A stretch of DNA of 64,000 nt from Harmonia axyridis (taxonomy: Eukaryota; Arthropoda; Insecta; Coleoptera; Coccinellidae). The translations under genes were made by a program, and so were the position numbers. The notes below the pieces were generated by a model, which was given only the letters and a program-made list of their open reading frames with translations, was not told the origin of the DNA and did no database searches. Positions 1 to 12,313 of the stretch are shown one piece after another (the first letter of the stretch is position 1; each line of letters opens with the position of its first letter). The DNA lies in assembly GCF_914767665.1 (NCBI RefSeq), contig NC_059504.1, forward strand, positions 35,743,720 through 35,807,719, given 5' to 3'.

Positions 1-22
1 CACAGAATTAGAGAAAATAATG

Positions 23-144
23 TATAATACTCGTACAGAAGGCTCATTCTACCACTCGTTCATTCCAAAACTCGCCACTTCGTGGCTCGTTTTTGAATTT
101 TGAACTCGTGGAAGAATATCAATGCCTTCTGCACTTGTATTATA
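23..144. repeat. small hairpin (MITE-like) repeat
   Basis: An imperfect inverted repeat. The left arm begins TATAATACTCGTACAGAAGG and the right arm is its approximate complement, ending at 144. The two arms meet at a short palindromic centre, CCACTTCGTGG. It has no coding content and looks like a short foldback MITE. The target duplication is not resolved. Confidence 0.55.
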
Positions 145-285
145 AATAACTAATCCAATATTTCCGTGACAACCGATCTGATTAGGTTGAGTGAGTGTTT
201 ATATACATAGGCGTACAGCTTTGCTTCCGCCGATTTTTCCGAAATTCGAGGCTTTATTGTAAAAAATTGGTTATACATTCATAAT

Positions 286-1196
286 TTAAAGTGTTATCCA
301 TCGCTGGCCACAACTTTTCCCCATCTTTCGAATCCCGCGTTGAAAAAACAGGTCATCTTTTGAAGTGATCCAAGAATCGATCCAATTTTTTACTTCTTCA
401 TTAGACCGGAAGTGCTGGTCAGCCAGGCCGTGTGCCATTGATCGAAACAAGTGATAGTCCGTGGGAGCAACGTCTGGAGAATAAGGCGGGTGAGGTAGGA
501 CTTCCCATTTCAACATTTCCAAGTTTATCTTGACCACTTTCGTAACATGGGGTCGAGCATTTTCATGCTGTAAAATCACTTTATCATGTCCCTCGTTGTA
601 TTGCGGCCGTTTGTCTTTCAATGTTTTGCTCAAACTCATTATTTTGCGTCCGATTACGATCGCCTGCGATTGTTTCAGTCGGTTTTAACAACTCATAATA
701 AACTACACCGAACTGGTCCCAGCAAATACTGAACATGACTTTGGAACCGTGAATATTTTCCCCATGATTTTTCGCGCGTGGGATTATCGTAATGAACCCA
801 TTTTTCGTCTCCAGTCAAATGCGATGCAAAAATCCGTTCCGTCTTTGTCTTGAAAGCAGCTGTTCATAAGCATACAAACGCCGTTCAACACATCTCGGCT
901 TCAACTCGTACGGCACCCTTGTTTCTGAATTATTCCCATGACTTCCAGGCGTTTTGAAATGGCTTATTGCGTCACTCCCAATGATCCTGCCAATTCTTGT
1001 TGTGTTTGGCACAACTCTTGATCAAATAATGCCTCCAATTCTGCATCCACGAAAACCTTCACTTTTCTACCACCATGCTGGTCAAAATCACCGTCTTGAA
1101 GCGTTGAAACCACTCTCGGCACGATCTTTCACTAGTAGCGGTCTCACCATAGGTATTTAAGAGCGTTCGACGAACCTCAGCCGCAGATTTCTTCAT
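286..1196 (-). pseudogene. mariner (DD34D) transposase relic
   Basis: A decayed transposase gene of the mariner family, which would cut and paste its own element at TA sites. Reading on the minus strand from the ATG at 1196, the helix-turn-helix part is recognisable (begins MKKSAAEVRRTL). The first catalytic block TGDEKW lies near 810. The last block, HPPYSPDVAPTDYHLF, lies in an open stretch ending at 286. The second catalytic Asp, normally in HDNARPH, is Glu here (HENARPH). Thirty-four residues separate that position from the final Asp, as expected for DD34D mariners. Frameshifts and stops break the middle, and about 303 codons remain against about 345 usual. It is dead. Confidence 0.85.
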
Positions 1197-1239
1197 ATTA
1201 AAGCAGAAAATTAAAACCTCCCGCAAATTACGATATCAA

Positions 1240-1440
1240 TATTTGTATGAAATTTCATGTTGATTCCGTCATCAGAACTCTAGACAATTCAAGCAAAATA
1301 TCAACAACAAAAAAATGGGTAGTACATATCTATACCTATATACATTTCTGTGATATCAGAGGACGCAATTGGCGCTGAATGATCAAGCGCTAAAAAGCTC
1401 CTTATTTTTCGTCTGCACTTTCCTTATTTGAAAAAATTAT
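1240..1440. repeat. dispersed repeat module
   Basis: This stretch carries two short blocks that recur elsewhere in the window. One is an AAATTTCATGTTGA block followed by a 'gtcatcagaac...aattcaagcaaaat' context. The other is a block ending in a GACGCAATTGGCGC-type sequence. Related copies are seen around 16380-16640, 46290-46780, 54480-54660, 56580-56970 and 61140-61520. No coding potential is seen. The parent element is not recognised. The rest of 1200-1990 shows nothing else. Confidence 0.5.
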
Positions 1441-1994
1441 TTAAGATACTTTGGGTGAAATGGACATTAATGCACATTATCAACCAGTTTCTCAAATTTT
1501 ATCATGGTACATATATATATTCTTGCCGCCGATTACCTCACTTCAGCGCATCCTACGATAAAACGACCAATATAAGGCGTGACATATCCATACCATTCCA
1601 TGCCATAAAAGTTCACGTTGAAATAGATTGCTACAATTGCTTATTTACATTGGAGAATAAAGATATATCGTCATAGCCTACATAGTAACTTAGCTGGATA
1701 GAATTGATGGAAACGGCAGCATCGATGTCTCGGATAACAACTTAATATACACGGTGTCCTATACCCTTCCTCAGATTTCGCTGTGAAATGAAATTGACAT
1801 TCTTTCGTGTTACCCATATCCGACCATGCAAATTCAACGTGAGGTTTTTCAATAAGATTCTTGATGGTTTCGGTCTCTAGTTGACGGAAATTCATCTTAA
1901 TATGATTAAGTTACCAGACTCACCTGAAGAAGTTAAAATGTAATTTGACGAAACAATTGTTGTGTAATCAATAAATATAAGCGGAAATGAAGTG

Positions 1995-3025
1995 CTTTAC
2001 TTTTTAATCATATTTCCAATGAAGTTGAAGTTGTTATCTTTTGACATTTGATTAAAAATTGAAAGGACAACGTGTTGAAATTATTTAAATTCACTACAAA
2101 AATGGTGATAATTTTGTAGTCACAGTTCGCAATACTAGAGCACTATTGGGCCCTCGTGAAGCTACTTCTTGACCTGTAATAGTGAAACTGGTGAAAAAGT
2201 TTGAGCTGTTCGGACGAGTTAGTGATGTGAAGAATCGAAATTGTGTGCGTCGCTCAATAATAACTGAGAATATTGCTGCAGCTGCATCCCGTAGTGTTGA
2301 AGAAAACCTGATTTTGTCGATTACCCGTCGATTTTGGAAATTGGGTATTCTAAAAACGTTTTAAAGCTTTTAAAGTCAGTTACACAAGAACTCAATCCGA
2401 TCGAATACCAACTCCATTCTCAACGTGTACTGTTTGGAGCGCTTTTTAGGCTGGTGGTGTGTTTGGACCTTGCTTATTCGAAAATGAGACTGGTGCAACT
2501 GTTAAGGTGAATGGATTGCGCTACCGAGCTATGATTAATGTTTTTTTCTGGCGGGAATTGAAAGATGTTTACGTGGACGACGTTTATTTGCAATAAGACG
2601 GCTCTACGTGCCACACAAGCAACGAAACAATCGCAATTTTGTAAGAAAAGTTTCCTGACCGTGTTATTTCTCGAAGAGGTCATAATCGGCCACCGAGATC
2701 TGGTGATTTAAGACCTTTAGACTTTTTTCTTTGGGGCTATGTGTCCGATAAGGTCTATGGCAATACTCCACAATCGATTCAAGACATTAAAGATGAAATT
2801 GTTGAAGTTATCGAGGAGATATAGCCGCAAATGTGCGAATTGGTCATGTAAAATTTCATGAAAAAGAAAAAATGCTGCAATCGTAGCCGTGGCGGTCATT
2901 TTGGTGTTATCGTTTTCCATCGTCAATCTACAATGAAATACACAACAATGATTTCTCTTAAAGTATACTTTTTTTTTAATATCGAAATGGAACCTCTTAT
3001 TGGAAAACCCTTCATAACGAATATC
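1995..3025 (+). pseudogene. mariner-like transposase relic, 40-residue D-D spacing
   Basis: A degenerate copy of a Tc1/mariner-superfamily transposon that recurs in this window. The N-terminal part reads AIVKLVKKF...SVEENLILSITRRFWKLGI at 2182-2360. The catalytic part survives in frames near 2590-2850: a Q-stop-DGSTCHTSNETI block, then RPLDFFLWGYV. About 40 residues separate the two Asp residues, unlike the 34 of classical mariner. The C-terminal SRGGH block follows near 2885. The segment between the DNA-binding half and the catalytic core is deleted. The 3' end matches the family terminus (GGAACCTCTTATTGG near 2990); the 5' terminus is too diverged to place. Confidence 0.75.
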
Positions 3026-3590
3026 ATTGCAGAAAGTAAATAATTATATATCCCCCGGGATAAGAACATCCGCTTAATTCTATTTCGAATTTCAATTCAA
3101 ATATTCAGAATTCCATAACATCGAAACTGTTCGAAATATTAAATGAATATGTTTTGGTTTTATTGAAAGTTTTTGTAGTACATTGTCGATACTGTTCAAT
3201 TTTTCAGGAATGCATTTTCTTGCAATTGAACCTTTGTGTCAAATTCAATTCATTTTAATTTGTAGATGTAAATTATTTACGTTGGTTCATTTCTTGAACT
3301 AAAAACAAGATTTAATCATAATCAGTGGCAAGATATGTAAAAACTCCACTCGCAACTGTAAAAAATTCACAATTTCCACAATGCACGAATTTCTTTTGTG
3401 AAGAAAACACTCTTATAAAAACTATGTATTTCATGTTATATGATCTTGAACTCACTGCTTCTACTTTCAAAGATATATTTGAGGTAAATGGCTGCAATAA
3501 ATGAATGGTGCTCCTAATAATTTCAGAAGTATGAATTTTTAAATATTTCTTTTACAATGTAAACGACAAATTTATTTTCGAATCTTCCGT

Positions 3591-3624
3591 AACTGCCAGA
3601 TCATCTTAACTGCCAGATCATCTT
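3591..3624. repeat. 17-bp tandem duplication
   Basis: Two perfect adjacent copies of AACTGCCAGATCATCTT. They lie in the otherwise featureless stretch 3030-4730, where I see no gene and no recognisable element. Confidence 0.8.
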
Positions 3625-4732
3625 GCATTTAAGCTAAATAATAAATATGACACCTATTCAGAATTTTGTGATATTTTTACGTTTTTTCTCTGGAATTTCA
3701 TGAATGTGTGAAGTTTGTCTACTGAAAGTTTAAATAAATGTATGATGGAAATCTATAATGGATAGAAATTTCATGTTAAGTTTGTATAACATCTTTAAGC
3801 TAATATTTAATGTATGATTGTGCATTTATATCATATGACGAATATCCCGTTCAATATTCTGATGATAAAAAGTCCCCGAGCTTCAATTCATTAAACGTTA
3901 TTGCCCTTTTCAAAGTTGAAACCGTTTAACGTATCAACTTGTAAGTATAATGAGGCCTAAGTGGAATATTACACACCACAATGCCGTTTTTTTTTACCGA
4001 GCTACCGAATTCATTCCAATGCGGGATTGGTAGACTAGATTTGAATTTTTCCATATATTACGATTCTGTTATACGATTAAAACTTAAAAGGGGTCGAGAT
4101 CGCCTTTTTGAAACGCTTTACTGCCGAGATAATAATCACTCGAAGCCACTTTTTGGTTCACGAGTGAGAATTTTGTTGATGTAAATTGATTGTGTAACAG
4201 CTCTATCCATCAATTTGTTCACTGAATGGTATGAAATTATTATTTATGATGTTCCTACACACCATCGATAGTATGAAGGCGTATACGTTTAATATTTCAT
4301 TAGGACGGGTTCAGTGTATGTAATAAAGCAGTAGAAGCATACATTTCGATTTGTTAATGTTCTTTACATGTTTAAATTTTGTTGCAATGATTTTTTGACT
4401 TGTCATTCTCAAGAGTTTTCAGAAAAATGTCAACATTCTTGCGGAATATATCATCACTCCATTCGTATACCAATTTAAGTTCATTTTTGTGAATTATATA
4501 TAGAAATATTGACATAGTGTAGGTTTTGTTCGAAAACCGAAGGATATATCAAGCTTAGAATGAACTAACACATTTAGGTTTATTACGCAAGGATCATTCT
4601 CGCAGATTTTCCTGCAGTTTTCAGTCTTTTTGAATCCAGTAATAATACCATCATGTCGAAAATGACTTGATGAATGAAACGTACCAATAATATGATGTCA
4701 TTCATTAAAATTAATTGTTAAGGGTTTTTCAA

Positions 4733-5590
4733 TGAGAGGTTTCATTTTGAATAGCCCGCCATCTGGGCAGCTTTCACTTTAGAAGTTATAATACTTAGAC
4801 ATGTAAAAACTACGCCATTACTAAATATAGAACTATAGATATTTGGACAAAAATTGGCTAAAATCCACTTCAAAAATATTGCGGTAACAGTTAGCAAAAC
4901 TAAAGCACTTTTGGATCGTCGTGAGGCACCTTTTCGGTCGGCAATAGTGAAACTGGTTGAACAATTTGAGCTATTGGGACAAGTAATTGATGTGATGAAT
5001 CGAAACCGTGTGTTTCGCTCAAGTTGCTCCGTTGTACTGATGAAAACCCAGGTGTGTCGATCTTGGGAGTTAGGCATTCCAAAAACGACATTACCTCGTA
5101 TTTTGAATGAAGACTTAGGTATTAAAGCTTTTTAAGTTCAGTTACCACAAAAGCTCAAGCCGGTCGATCGCCAGCAACGTTGTATCTTCGCTGATTAGGT
5201 CCTTGAATTGCATCAAAATGATGATAATGGGGCCCATTTTCACCTCGGAGACTAAGTTAATACGCAGAATGTTATATAGGGGCTTAAAAAATTCAAGAAT
5301 GATTGTTGAAAACTTACCCATCTTCAACGTTCCACTGTTTGGTGCGGTTTTTGGACTGGTGGTGTGATTGGACTTTACTTATTCGCAAATGAGGCTAGTG
5401 CAACTGTTATGATGAATGGATAGCGCTATGACCTAGCTATGATTAAAAATTTTTTATGGCCAGAATTGGAAGATATTGATCAGGACAACGTTTATTTTTG
5501 AGAAGATGGTGCCAAGAGCCTCTTGAGCAACGAAACAATCGCAAATTTTGCGAAAAAAGTTTCCATGTTTTATGACATTTCAGTATTCGC
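4733..5590 (+). pseudogene. mariner-like transposase relic, 3'-truncated
   Basis: Second copy of the family seen at 1995-3025. Its 5' terminus is well kept: GAGAGGTTTCATTTTGAATA at 4733, the best view of this family's inverted repeat. The DNA-binding half is readable near 4854-5130 (TVSKTKALLDRREAPFRSAIVK, then KTTLPRILNEDLGIKAF). The middle follows in broken frames: RRIFAD near 5185, a frameshifted stretch, then a DQDNVYF-like block near 5480. Sequence similarity stops after the CEKSF-like block near 5570, so the last catalytic Asp is missing. From 5600 to 6360 I see nothing identifiable. Confidence 0.75.
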
Positions 5591-6364
5591 GTGAATTTTG
5601 TTTAATGTTATTGTTTGATTGAAAAAGAAATTTTACAATCGTGACGCAAAATCCATGAGTGGCTCTTTCCAATAATTTGGGTTTTTTTGTGAATTTGGTC
5701 GCTTAAACTCCTTAAACTCTAAACTCTTAAAAAAGCTAGAATAATATTCTTCGACTTAATTTCTCTCCTTTTTCTTCATAATTCCGATTATCAAGGTCAT
5801 ATTCACTACTGATCGACTTTGAAGTGTTTTTGATTAATTATTTTGAATAATTAACGTTTTGAATTGGTTGAAGCAAAAACATTAAACGAAGGTCCAATAT
5901 TCATAGACATTGAACATTTCAAGAGTGGTTAATTTTTTTTTTTTTTTGGGGAATGACCAAATAAACTGCAGAGAGATATACAGAACTGCATCCATTATTT
6001 CCAAGAAATAATGCTTGCTTTCTGTAGTTCTGATTGACATCCAGCAGTGTTTAGTGTTCATGTTGTTCGGGCTTCTCGAAACTATGCTTGTCCACCAGTG
6101 CGCTAGTGAAAATCCCTCTGAAAGATAAAACTTATCCCATTATTCTACATCTAATTGAACTCGACGAATAGACAGAGATTTGTCTGTCTCTGCGGTATAG
6201 TCGTATCATAATGATCTGCTCAAACAATACACTCTACGACAGTCACCGGCGGTATTTTGTAGACAAAACATTTGTTTCAACTAATGTGATTATTTTAGAG
6301 CGCTGGAATAACAACATGAATGCCACCAATATCACGAATATTTTGAAAATATAACATTGCTTTG

Positions 6365-7786
6365 TACAGGGTGGGCAAATAAGCGAGGTAAGCGGCTATA
6401 TCTCAGGATCCACTCATCGTAGAGACTTGCGGTAAAAAATTTTACCACTTAAGTGTACAAGAAAACATACTGGAAATTGTTCTGAAGTTCATACCTCTAC
6501 CGCTAGGGGGCGTAATAGCTATCGTCGAGTCGAAAAATGAATTTTACTCGAAAATGTTTCATATGAACTTGAAGAAATAATATCATAACTGCAATCCTTG
6601 GAACATTCTCTATCTTTTTGAATTGTCACTTTCGATTTTACGACATCAAATAAGGGTAGGTGAAAGGTAGAAATCTTACTGATTGAAACGCCTGTAACTT
6701 CAGTTTGGCTCAACATTTTTGAGCAAATTAGATCTCGTCTGAAAGATAATATCTTGTTGATTGAGGACAAAATATACTCATGATAAATTTGTTTTTGCTG
6801 CTTTCGATAGGGGGCGCTAAGTCAGAAGTTCATTGTTTTGTTCATTTTACTCCGAAATTTCAAATGTAATGATAGGATTTTCTTAACAGAAACAGAAGTT
6901 CCATCAAATTTGCATGAAAAAACCTGAAGGTCGCAAAGCGATAGTTTCAGGCGTTCTGAAGTTATGGCCTAAAGAAGATATTCATCAACTGATGCACTGC
7001 GAAAAATCAAATTGTGTTTTAAGTTCTGACAGAAACAGAAATCCCATCAAATTTGTATGAAAAACCAAAAGGTCGCAAAGCGATAGCTTCAGGGGTTCTG
7101 GAGTTATGGACGAAAAAAGATATTCTTCAACTGATGCACTGAAAAAATAAATTGTGTCTTCTTTCGGCCATAACTCCAGAACGCCTGAAGCTATCGCCTT
7201 GCGACCTTCTGGTTTTTCATACAAATTTGATGGGATTTCTGTTTCTTTTAGAACTTAAAGACACAATTTGGTTTTTCCCAGTGCATCAGTTGAAGAATAT
7301 CTTCTTTCGGTCATAACTTCAGAACGCCTGAAATTATCGCTTTGCGACCCTTCAGGTTTTTTCATGCAAATTTGATGTAACTTCTGTTTCTGTTAAGAAA
7401 ATCCTATCATTACATTTGAAATTTCGGAGTAAAATGAACAAAACAATGAACTTCTGACTTTGCGCCCCCTATCGAAAGCAGCAAAAACAAATTTATCATG
7501 ACTATATTTTGTCCTCAATCAACAAGATATTATCTTTCAGACGAGATCTAATTTGCTCAAAAATGTTGAGCCAAACTGAAGTTACAGGCATTTCAATCAG
7601 TCAGATTTCTCCCCTTTTCTACTCGACGATAGCTATTACGCCCCCTAGCGGTAGAGGTATGAACTTCAAAATAATTTCCAGTGTGTTCTCTTGTACGCTT
7701 TAGTGGTAAAATTTTTTACCGCAAGTCTCTACGATGAGTGGATCCTGAGATATAACCGCTTACCTCGCTTATTTGCCCACCCTGTA
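6365..7786. mobile_element. 1.42-kb foldback element with TA ends, copy 1
   Basis: A near-complete palindrome bounded by TA-CAGGGTGGGCAAATAAGC on the left and its complement on the right; the TA at 6365-6366 and 7785-7786 is the likely target duplication. The arms meet near 7145 with almost no unique centre. Each arm contains two direct copies of a module of about 130 bp (around 6884-7012 and 7023-7140 on the left), so the whole reads >> <<. A second copy of the same element lies at 44885-46286. Short open frames inside are mirror images of arm sequence and I do not regard them as genes. The TA target and CAGGG ends suggest mobilisation by a Tc1/mariner-type transposase. Confidence 0.85.
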
Positions 7787-8229
7787 CATTAACATATCAT
7801 CAATTGAGAAACAAATAGTTGTAACTTTTTTTTTCATTCGCAAATTAAAAGTAAAAATCGTTGGTTCTAAGAGGAAAAATCTATAATTCCGTTTTGAACT
7901 AAGCAGTCACGTGGTGGTATTCCCCTCTTAAACTAGTCCAATAGATATACATACATATTTTTATGGAAATGTTTCGTATGAAATTGTTAGGTATTGGCGT
8001 TGTAAATAAAATATGATACGAAAATCGTCTTCAAGTGTTTACATTTGTGTGCAAGTGCATTTCAATTATCAACAATAATCCAAATGGAGGTTTGTTTACT
8101 CGAGTTACAAATTCGCATTTTGCAATCGAAATAGCTTTTCCCGCTAGGTCTCGTTTATTGAAGTATGTCAAAGCTACGTCGACAGATGACAGGTGATCAA
8201 CAATCAAATAAATGGTAGGAGGAAGCAAT

Positions 8230-8640
8230 AAGAGGAAAAGAACGTTACCCTCGACTGTTGGTGTCTGCGTTTATTTTTAGAGAGGCAGTGAAACGCCTCA
8301 GACTTGACGAGATCTAACTTCCCGTGCAGTAGGCCGTGTTTTCGTTTTGAAATTTCTTATGATGTCCCCTTGACGTACCTTGGGAGAACGTTTCGACGTG
8401 TTATTGGGGATCTATCTGGGAATTTATGACGTCTGAAGAAACGCGTTGAATTCTATTTCGGATAGAATCCTTTCAACTTGGCGGAAATTGTGTTTTCATC
8501 GATTGCGGTTATTCGTAGATTACATTCGTTGACTTCCTGAAAACACTTGGATCAACAGGAAAAGCACAAGTTTTTGAACGGAAAACTTCGAAGGAAAATA
8601 TCTGAGAAATTCTGCTACAGCGTAAATTTCACGATGAGAT
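8230..8640. promoter_or_regulatory. GC-richer unique island (possible promoter or 5' UTR)
   Basis: Within 7790-9225, which has no gene I recognise, this segment has clearly higher G+C and more CpG than its surroundings and matches none of the window's repeats. Such islands elsewhere in the window coincide with first exons (for example 57450-57850). It could be a promoter or noncoding first exon, perhaps of centrosomin, but no strong donor site is obvious. Confidence 0.25.
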
Positions 8641-9229
8641 GCATTTTTCGCTCATAAAAATCTCAAAGCTCACTTGAGATCTACTTATTTAGTTTTTATA
8701 GAGTACCTATTATTTTCCTCGATTGTCTGAAATTTGAAAAAATTGTGCCAAAAACTGTTTAAAGCGATTGGGTGAGACTGATGAAAGGTGAACTGAAAAT
8801 TACAAAAGGAGTTGAAGTTTATTTCCTCGCTCTATTTTAAATGTATCTTATTGAGAAAGTGTAAAAATTAAACAATATTATATTTTTCATAGTTGCGGAG
8901 GGGAAATTTGAATCTCGATATATTGTACTTCAAGAGTTCTTTGTGTTTTCGTATCGATTAGATAACATCTAAATTATGTTAATCTTTAATTGTGGATTTG
9001 ACATATACATATATTTTTCAAACCAAATCACTTCATAAAAATGTTTTGTGATTACAATATACCTTATTAATTAGAAACAGTGATCATATTTTAATACTTG
9101 CTGTGTAATATTCTTGTCAATTCCACAATACCGTACACAATAATGTTTTTTTAAAATACCTGCATCATAATTCGTGTCTATAACTAAAAACAGCAATAAA
9201 ACCCTCAAATTTTCAAGAATGTATAATGA

Positions 9230-10168
9230 AGGGTGTTTTTTTAGAGCTATAGAACCTTAAATTGCAATAAAACAACGATGGATTATTCGATTGACATGAA
9301 TTTTATTTATCCGCAAGATAATCTTGAGGCATTACATTTTAAATATGATTTCTGGCATATGACCGCCACGGCTGGCTCGCATGTAGTCCAATCTGGACGT
9401 CCAATTTTCGATGACTTTTTCCAACATTTGTGGCCGTATGTCGGCAATAACACGGCGAATGTTGTCTTCCAAATGGTTGAGGGTTTGTGGCTTATCCGCA
9501 TAGACCAATGACTTTACATAGCCCCACAGAAAGTAGTCTAGCAGTGTTAAATCACAAGATCTTGGAGGCCAATTTACAGGTCCAAAACGTGAAATTAGGC
9601 GGTCACCAATGTTTTTCAATAAATCGATTGTGGCACGAGCTGTGTGACATGTTGCGCCGTTTTGTTGGAACCACAGCTCCTGGACATCATTATGGTTGTT
9701 CAATTCAGGAATGAAAAAGTTAGTAATCATGGCTCTATACCGATCACCATTGACTGTAACGTTCTGGCCATCATCGTTTTTGAAGAATTACGGACCAATG
9801 ATTCCACCAGCCCATAAAGCGCACCAAACAGTCAGTTTTTCTGGATGTAACGGTGTTTCGACATACACTTGAGGATTAGCTTCACTCCAAATGCGGCAGT
9901 TTTGTTTGTTGACGTAGCCATTCAACCAGAAGTGTGCTTCATCGTCAAACAAAATAAAATGGACGTAGCGCGCGATACGTATTCCGCACAGAACTATTAT
10001 TTTCGAAATGAAATTGCACTATTTGCAAGCGTTGTTCAGGCGTGAGTCTATTCATGATGTATTGCCAAACCAAACTGAGAATAAATCACTTGACAGCTGT
10101 TGAATCGGTCGCCATCTTGAACAGTAAGGCCAACTTAAAGCTATATACCTCGAAAAAAAAACACCCGT
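9230..10168 (-). pseudogene. mariner-like transposon with internally deleted transposase
   Basis: The element is bounded by inverted repeats GGGTGTTTTTTTAGAG (left, 9231) and its counterpart at 10151-10166. The transposase reads on the minus strand from the ATG at 10055 (MNRLTPEQRLQIVQFHFEN). After about 33 residues it jumps to DDEAHFWLNGYVNKQNCRIW, so the helix-turn-helix region is deleted. One stop follows in GP-stop-FF. The last 132 codons (9332-9730) are open, with NWPPRSCDLTLLDYFLWGYV and a C-terminal SRGGHMPEI. The second catalytic Asp, expected in QQDGATCH, is Asn (QQNGATCH). Forty residues separate that position from the final Asp. It is the freshest transposase relic here, but inactive. 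Confidence 0.85.
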
Positions 10169-10236
10169 TATAACGTTATAGAAAAGGAATTATGTATTAA
10201 ATCTATTGAACAAGCATCGGATTATTTTTTTCCAAA

Positions 10237-11487
10237 AAGATGTTTCATTTTGAATAGCCCACTATCTGGGTATTTGTCCTTTTGAAGCTGTCATCTTTTG
10301 ATATATTTTTGACGAGTTACAACTACGCCATTATAAAAAGTGAAACGATAAACGCTTCAACAACTGATTGAAATTGTTAGAATTCACTACAAAAATGGTA
10401 AAATCATGCCGGTTCGCAAAACTAAAGCACTTTTGAACTGTTCTGAAGCACCTTTCCGGCCGGCAATAGTGAAACCTGTGGAAAATTTTGAGCTGCTGGG
10501 AGAAATTAGTGATTTGAAGAATATAAACAGTGCGCGTCGCTCAAGAACAATTGAGAATATTGTTGCTGTAGCCAGTAGTGTTGAAGAAAACCCAGGTTTA
10601 TCGATTCCTTGTCGATCTTGGGAATAAGGCATTCTACATTACCGTATTTGGCATAAAGTCTTAGGTCTTAAGGCTTTCAAAATTTAGTTAACACAAGAAC
10701 TCAAGCCGGTCAATCACCAGCTACGTCATATCTTCGCTGATTTGGTCTTTGAAAGCCATCAAAATGATCCGGATTTCCATCGAAAAATCATCTACAGTGG
10801 CCCATATTCACCTCGGAGACTGTTAATAAACATAGGTAAATGTCGCATTTAGGGCTCGGACAAAATCTAAATCTAAAAATCCTCTCCATTCCCAACCTGT
10901 CACTGTTTGGTGAGGTTTTTGGGCTAGTAGTGTGAGTGGACCTTATTTGAAAATGAGGCTGGTGAAATTGTGGTGAATGGATTGATTAATGTTTTTTTTT
11001 TATGGTCAGAATTGAAAGATATTGATGTGGAGACGACGTTTATTTTCAACAATACGGCGCTACTTGCCACACAAGCAACGAAACAATCGCAAGTTCACAT
11101 GTAGTGTCCTGGCAGTGTTATTCATCGAAGAGGTGATCACAATTAGCCACCCAGATCTGGTGATATAACACTTTTAGACTTTTTTCTTTGGGGCAACGAC
11201 TGCTAAGGTTAATGCTAATGCTCCACAATTAATTCAAGACCTTAAAGATGTAATTCCTGAAGTAATCGAGGACAAACATCAGCGAATGTGCGAATTGTTC
11301 ATGGAATATTTTATTAAAAAAATATGATGCTGCAACTGTAGCCGTTGCAGCCATTTGGATGATATCGTTTTCCATCGTTTATGGCATACCTTCGTCTTCA
11401 TAAGAAATAAACATCCATTGATTTCTCTTGAAATTTACTCGTTTGTTTCATTAATATCAAAATGAAACCTCTCATTGGAAAATACTT
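10237..11487 (+). pseudogene. mariner-like transposase relic, nearly full length
   Basis: Third copy of the 1995/4733 family, with both ends present: GATGTTTCATTTTGAATAGC at 10241 and AATGAAACCTCTCATTGG at 11460. The N-terminal half is open at 10406-10627 (PVRKTKALLNCSEAPFRPAIVK, then SSVEENPGLSI). ELKPVNHQL near 10700 and the metal-binding region follow in shifting frames. The last Asp block near 11155-11200 reads DLVI-stop-HF-DFFLWG in broken frames. Many small indels show it has not been active for long. Confidence 0.75.
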
Positions 11488-11536
11488 CATCCAGAAAGGA
11501 GAAGTCACCTACACATTTACACCCAGTTACAGGAAC

Positions 11537-11657
11537 GTTCATTAAAATTGAATGCCGTCATTCAAATTTCAATCCTCTAGTAGAAGGAGCCTATTGGCTA
11601 CCCCGCACCGTTTAATGGGGGATTAAAATTTTAATGTGGCATTTAATTTTAATGAAC
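11537..11657. mobile_element. 120-bp MITE
   Basis: An inverted repeat of about 38 bp per arm starting GTTCATTAAAATTGAATGCC, with the imperfect complement ending at 11657. The centre is GC-richer. No target duplication can be assigned with confidence. The remaining stretch to 12040 shows nothing I can name. Confidence 0.55.
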
Positions 11658-12067
11658 CTATCTTCAAGTGTGTATGCCTTGTTTCATAATATACATACCT
11701 TAATTTCGATGAACGGTTAACTTTTGAAATGATAAATTTTTCTTATTTTATGTGTCACGACCCTGAAAGATCAACAAACATAGATGCATAGTTCAGTGGA
11801 ACTCGTTCTTCTTGTTTTATTTTTGAATGACTAATTTTTGTAGATCAAAATATTGAAAGTTTTATGATTCTGACACCTGCGGAAGGCATAATAAAAGCCG
11901 AAACGTTGAGTTGGAATATAGTTAGCCTCGTTAAAATTTTTCGTTCCTGAGAACGATATTTCCCTATTTTAAGTAGGTATCACGAGATTTTTTTCTATCC
12001 ATTTAATTAAATGGCCCCCATTTCACACTATTCGCTCTGGTGGTGAGTCAGAGACTTAGTCTTCAAA

Positions 12068-12199
12068 AGTCAAGCCACCAGCGTAGCTGTCCATCAACTC
12101 CTTCTCCCGCTTTCTGATGGTCCTATTGCGTATAGAAGAAGATCGTTCCATGCGCTGTTTTCGCGACGAAATTAGTACGAACGTATTACGCACGGATAT
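12068..12199 (-). CDS. small charged ORF, possible terminal exon
   Basis: On the minus strand an open stretch ends in TAA near 12057 and reads ...SSRKQRMERSSSIRNRTI, then RKREKELMDSYAGGLTFED. From its internal Met it is 31 residues. The segment is GC-richer than its surroundings, not repetitive, and the residue mix (basic and acidic with a GGLTFED tail) looks protein-like. A TACTAAT branch-like motif precedes a CAG. It could be the last exon of a minus-strand gene or a microprotein; it could equally be chance, because the + strand is also open here. I do not recognise the family. Confidence 0.25.
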
Positions 12200-12257
12200 A
12201 ACTAATTAGGCTTGTTGCTTTGTTTATTGATGTTAACAGTTTTTTTTTTCTTTGCAG

Positions 12258-12313
12258 GACGTGTCCCAGCCAATTGAACGAGGTCTCGACATGTCCAGAC
12301 TTCACGTTTTCAA
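12258..12313 (+). CDS. cnn: candidate upstream first coding exon of centrosomin
   Basis: A 56-base exon candidate with strong signals: a long T-run ending TTTGCAG at 12257 and the donor GTGAGTG at 12314. It reads DVSQPIERGLDMSRLHVF plus two bases, so translation could start at the Met at 12291 or upstream. The two leftover bases fit the acceptor at 33887 of the CM1 exon, giving MSRLHVFK-SPDGLMRGRS. The implied intron is 21.6 kb, long but plausible given its transposon load. What lies upstream is unknown. No family match to these few residues is claimed; transcript data would be decisive. Confidence 0.4.
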
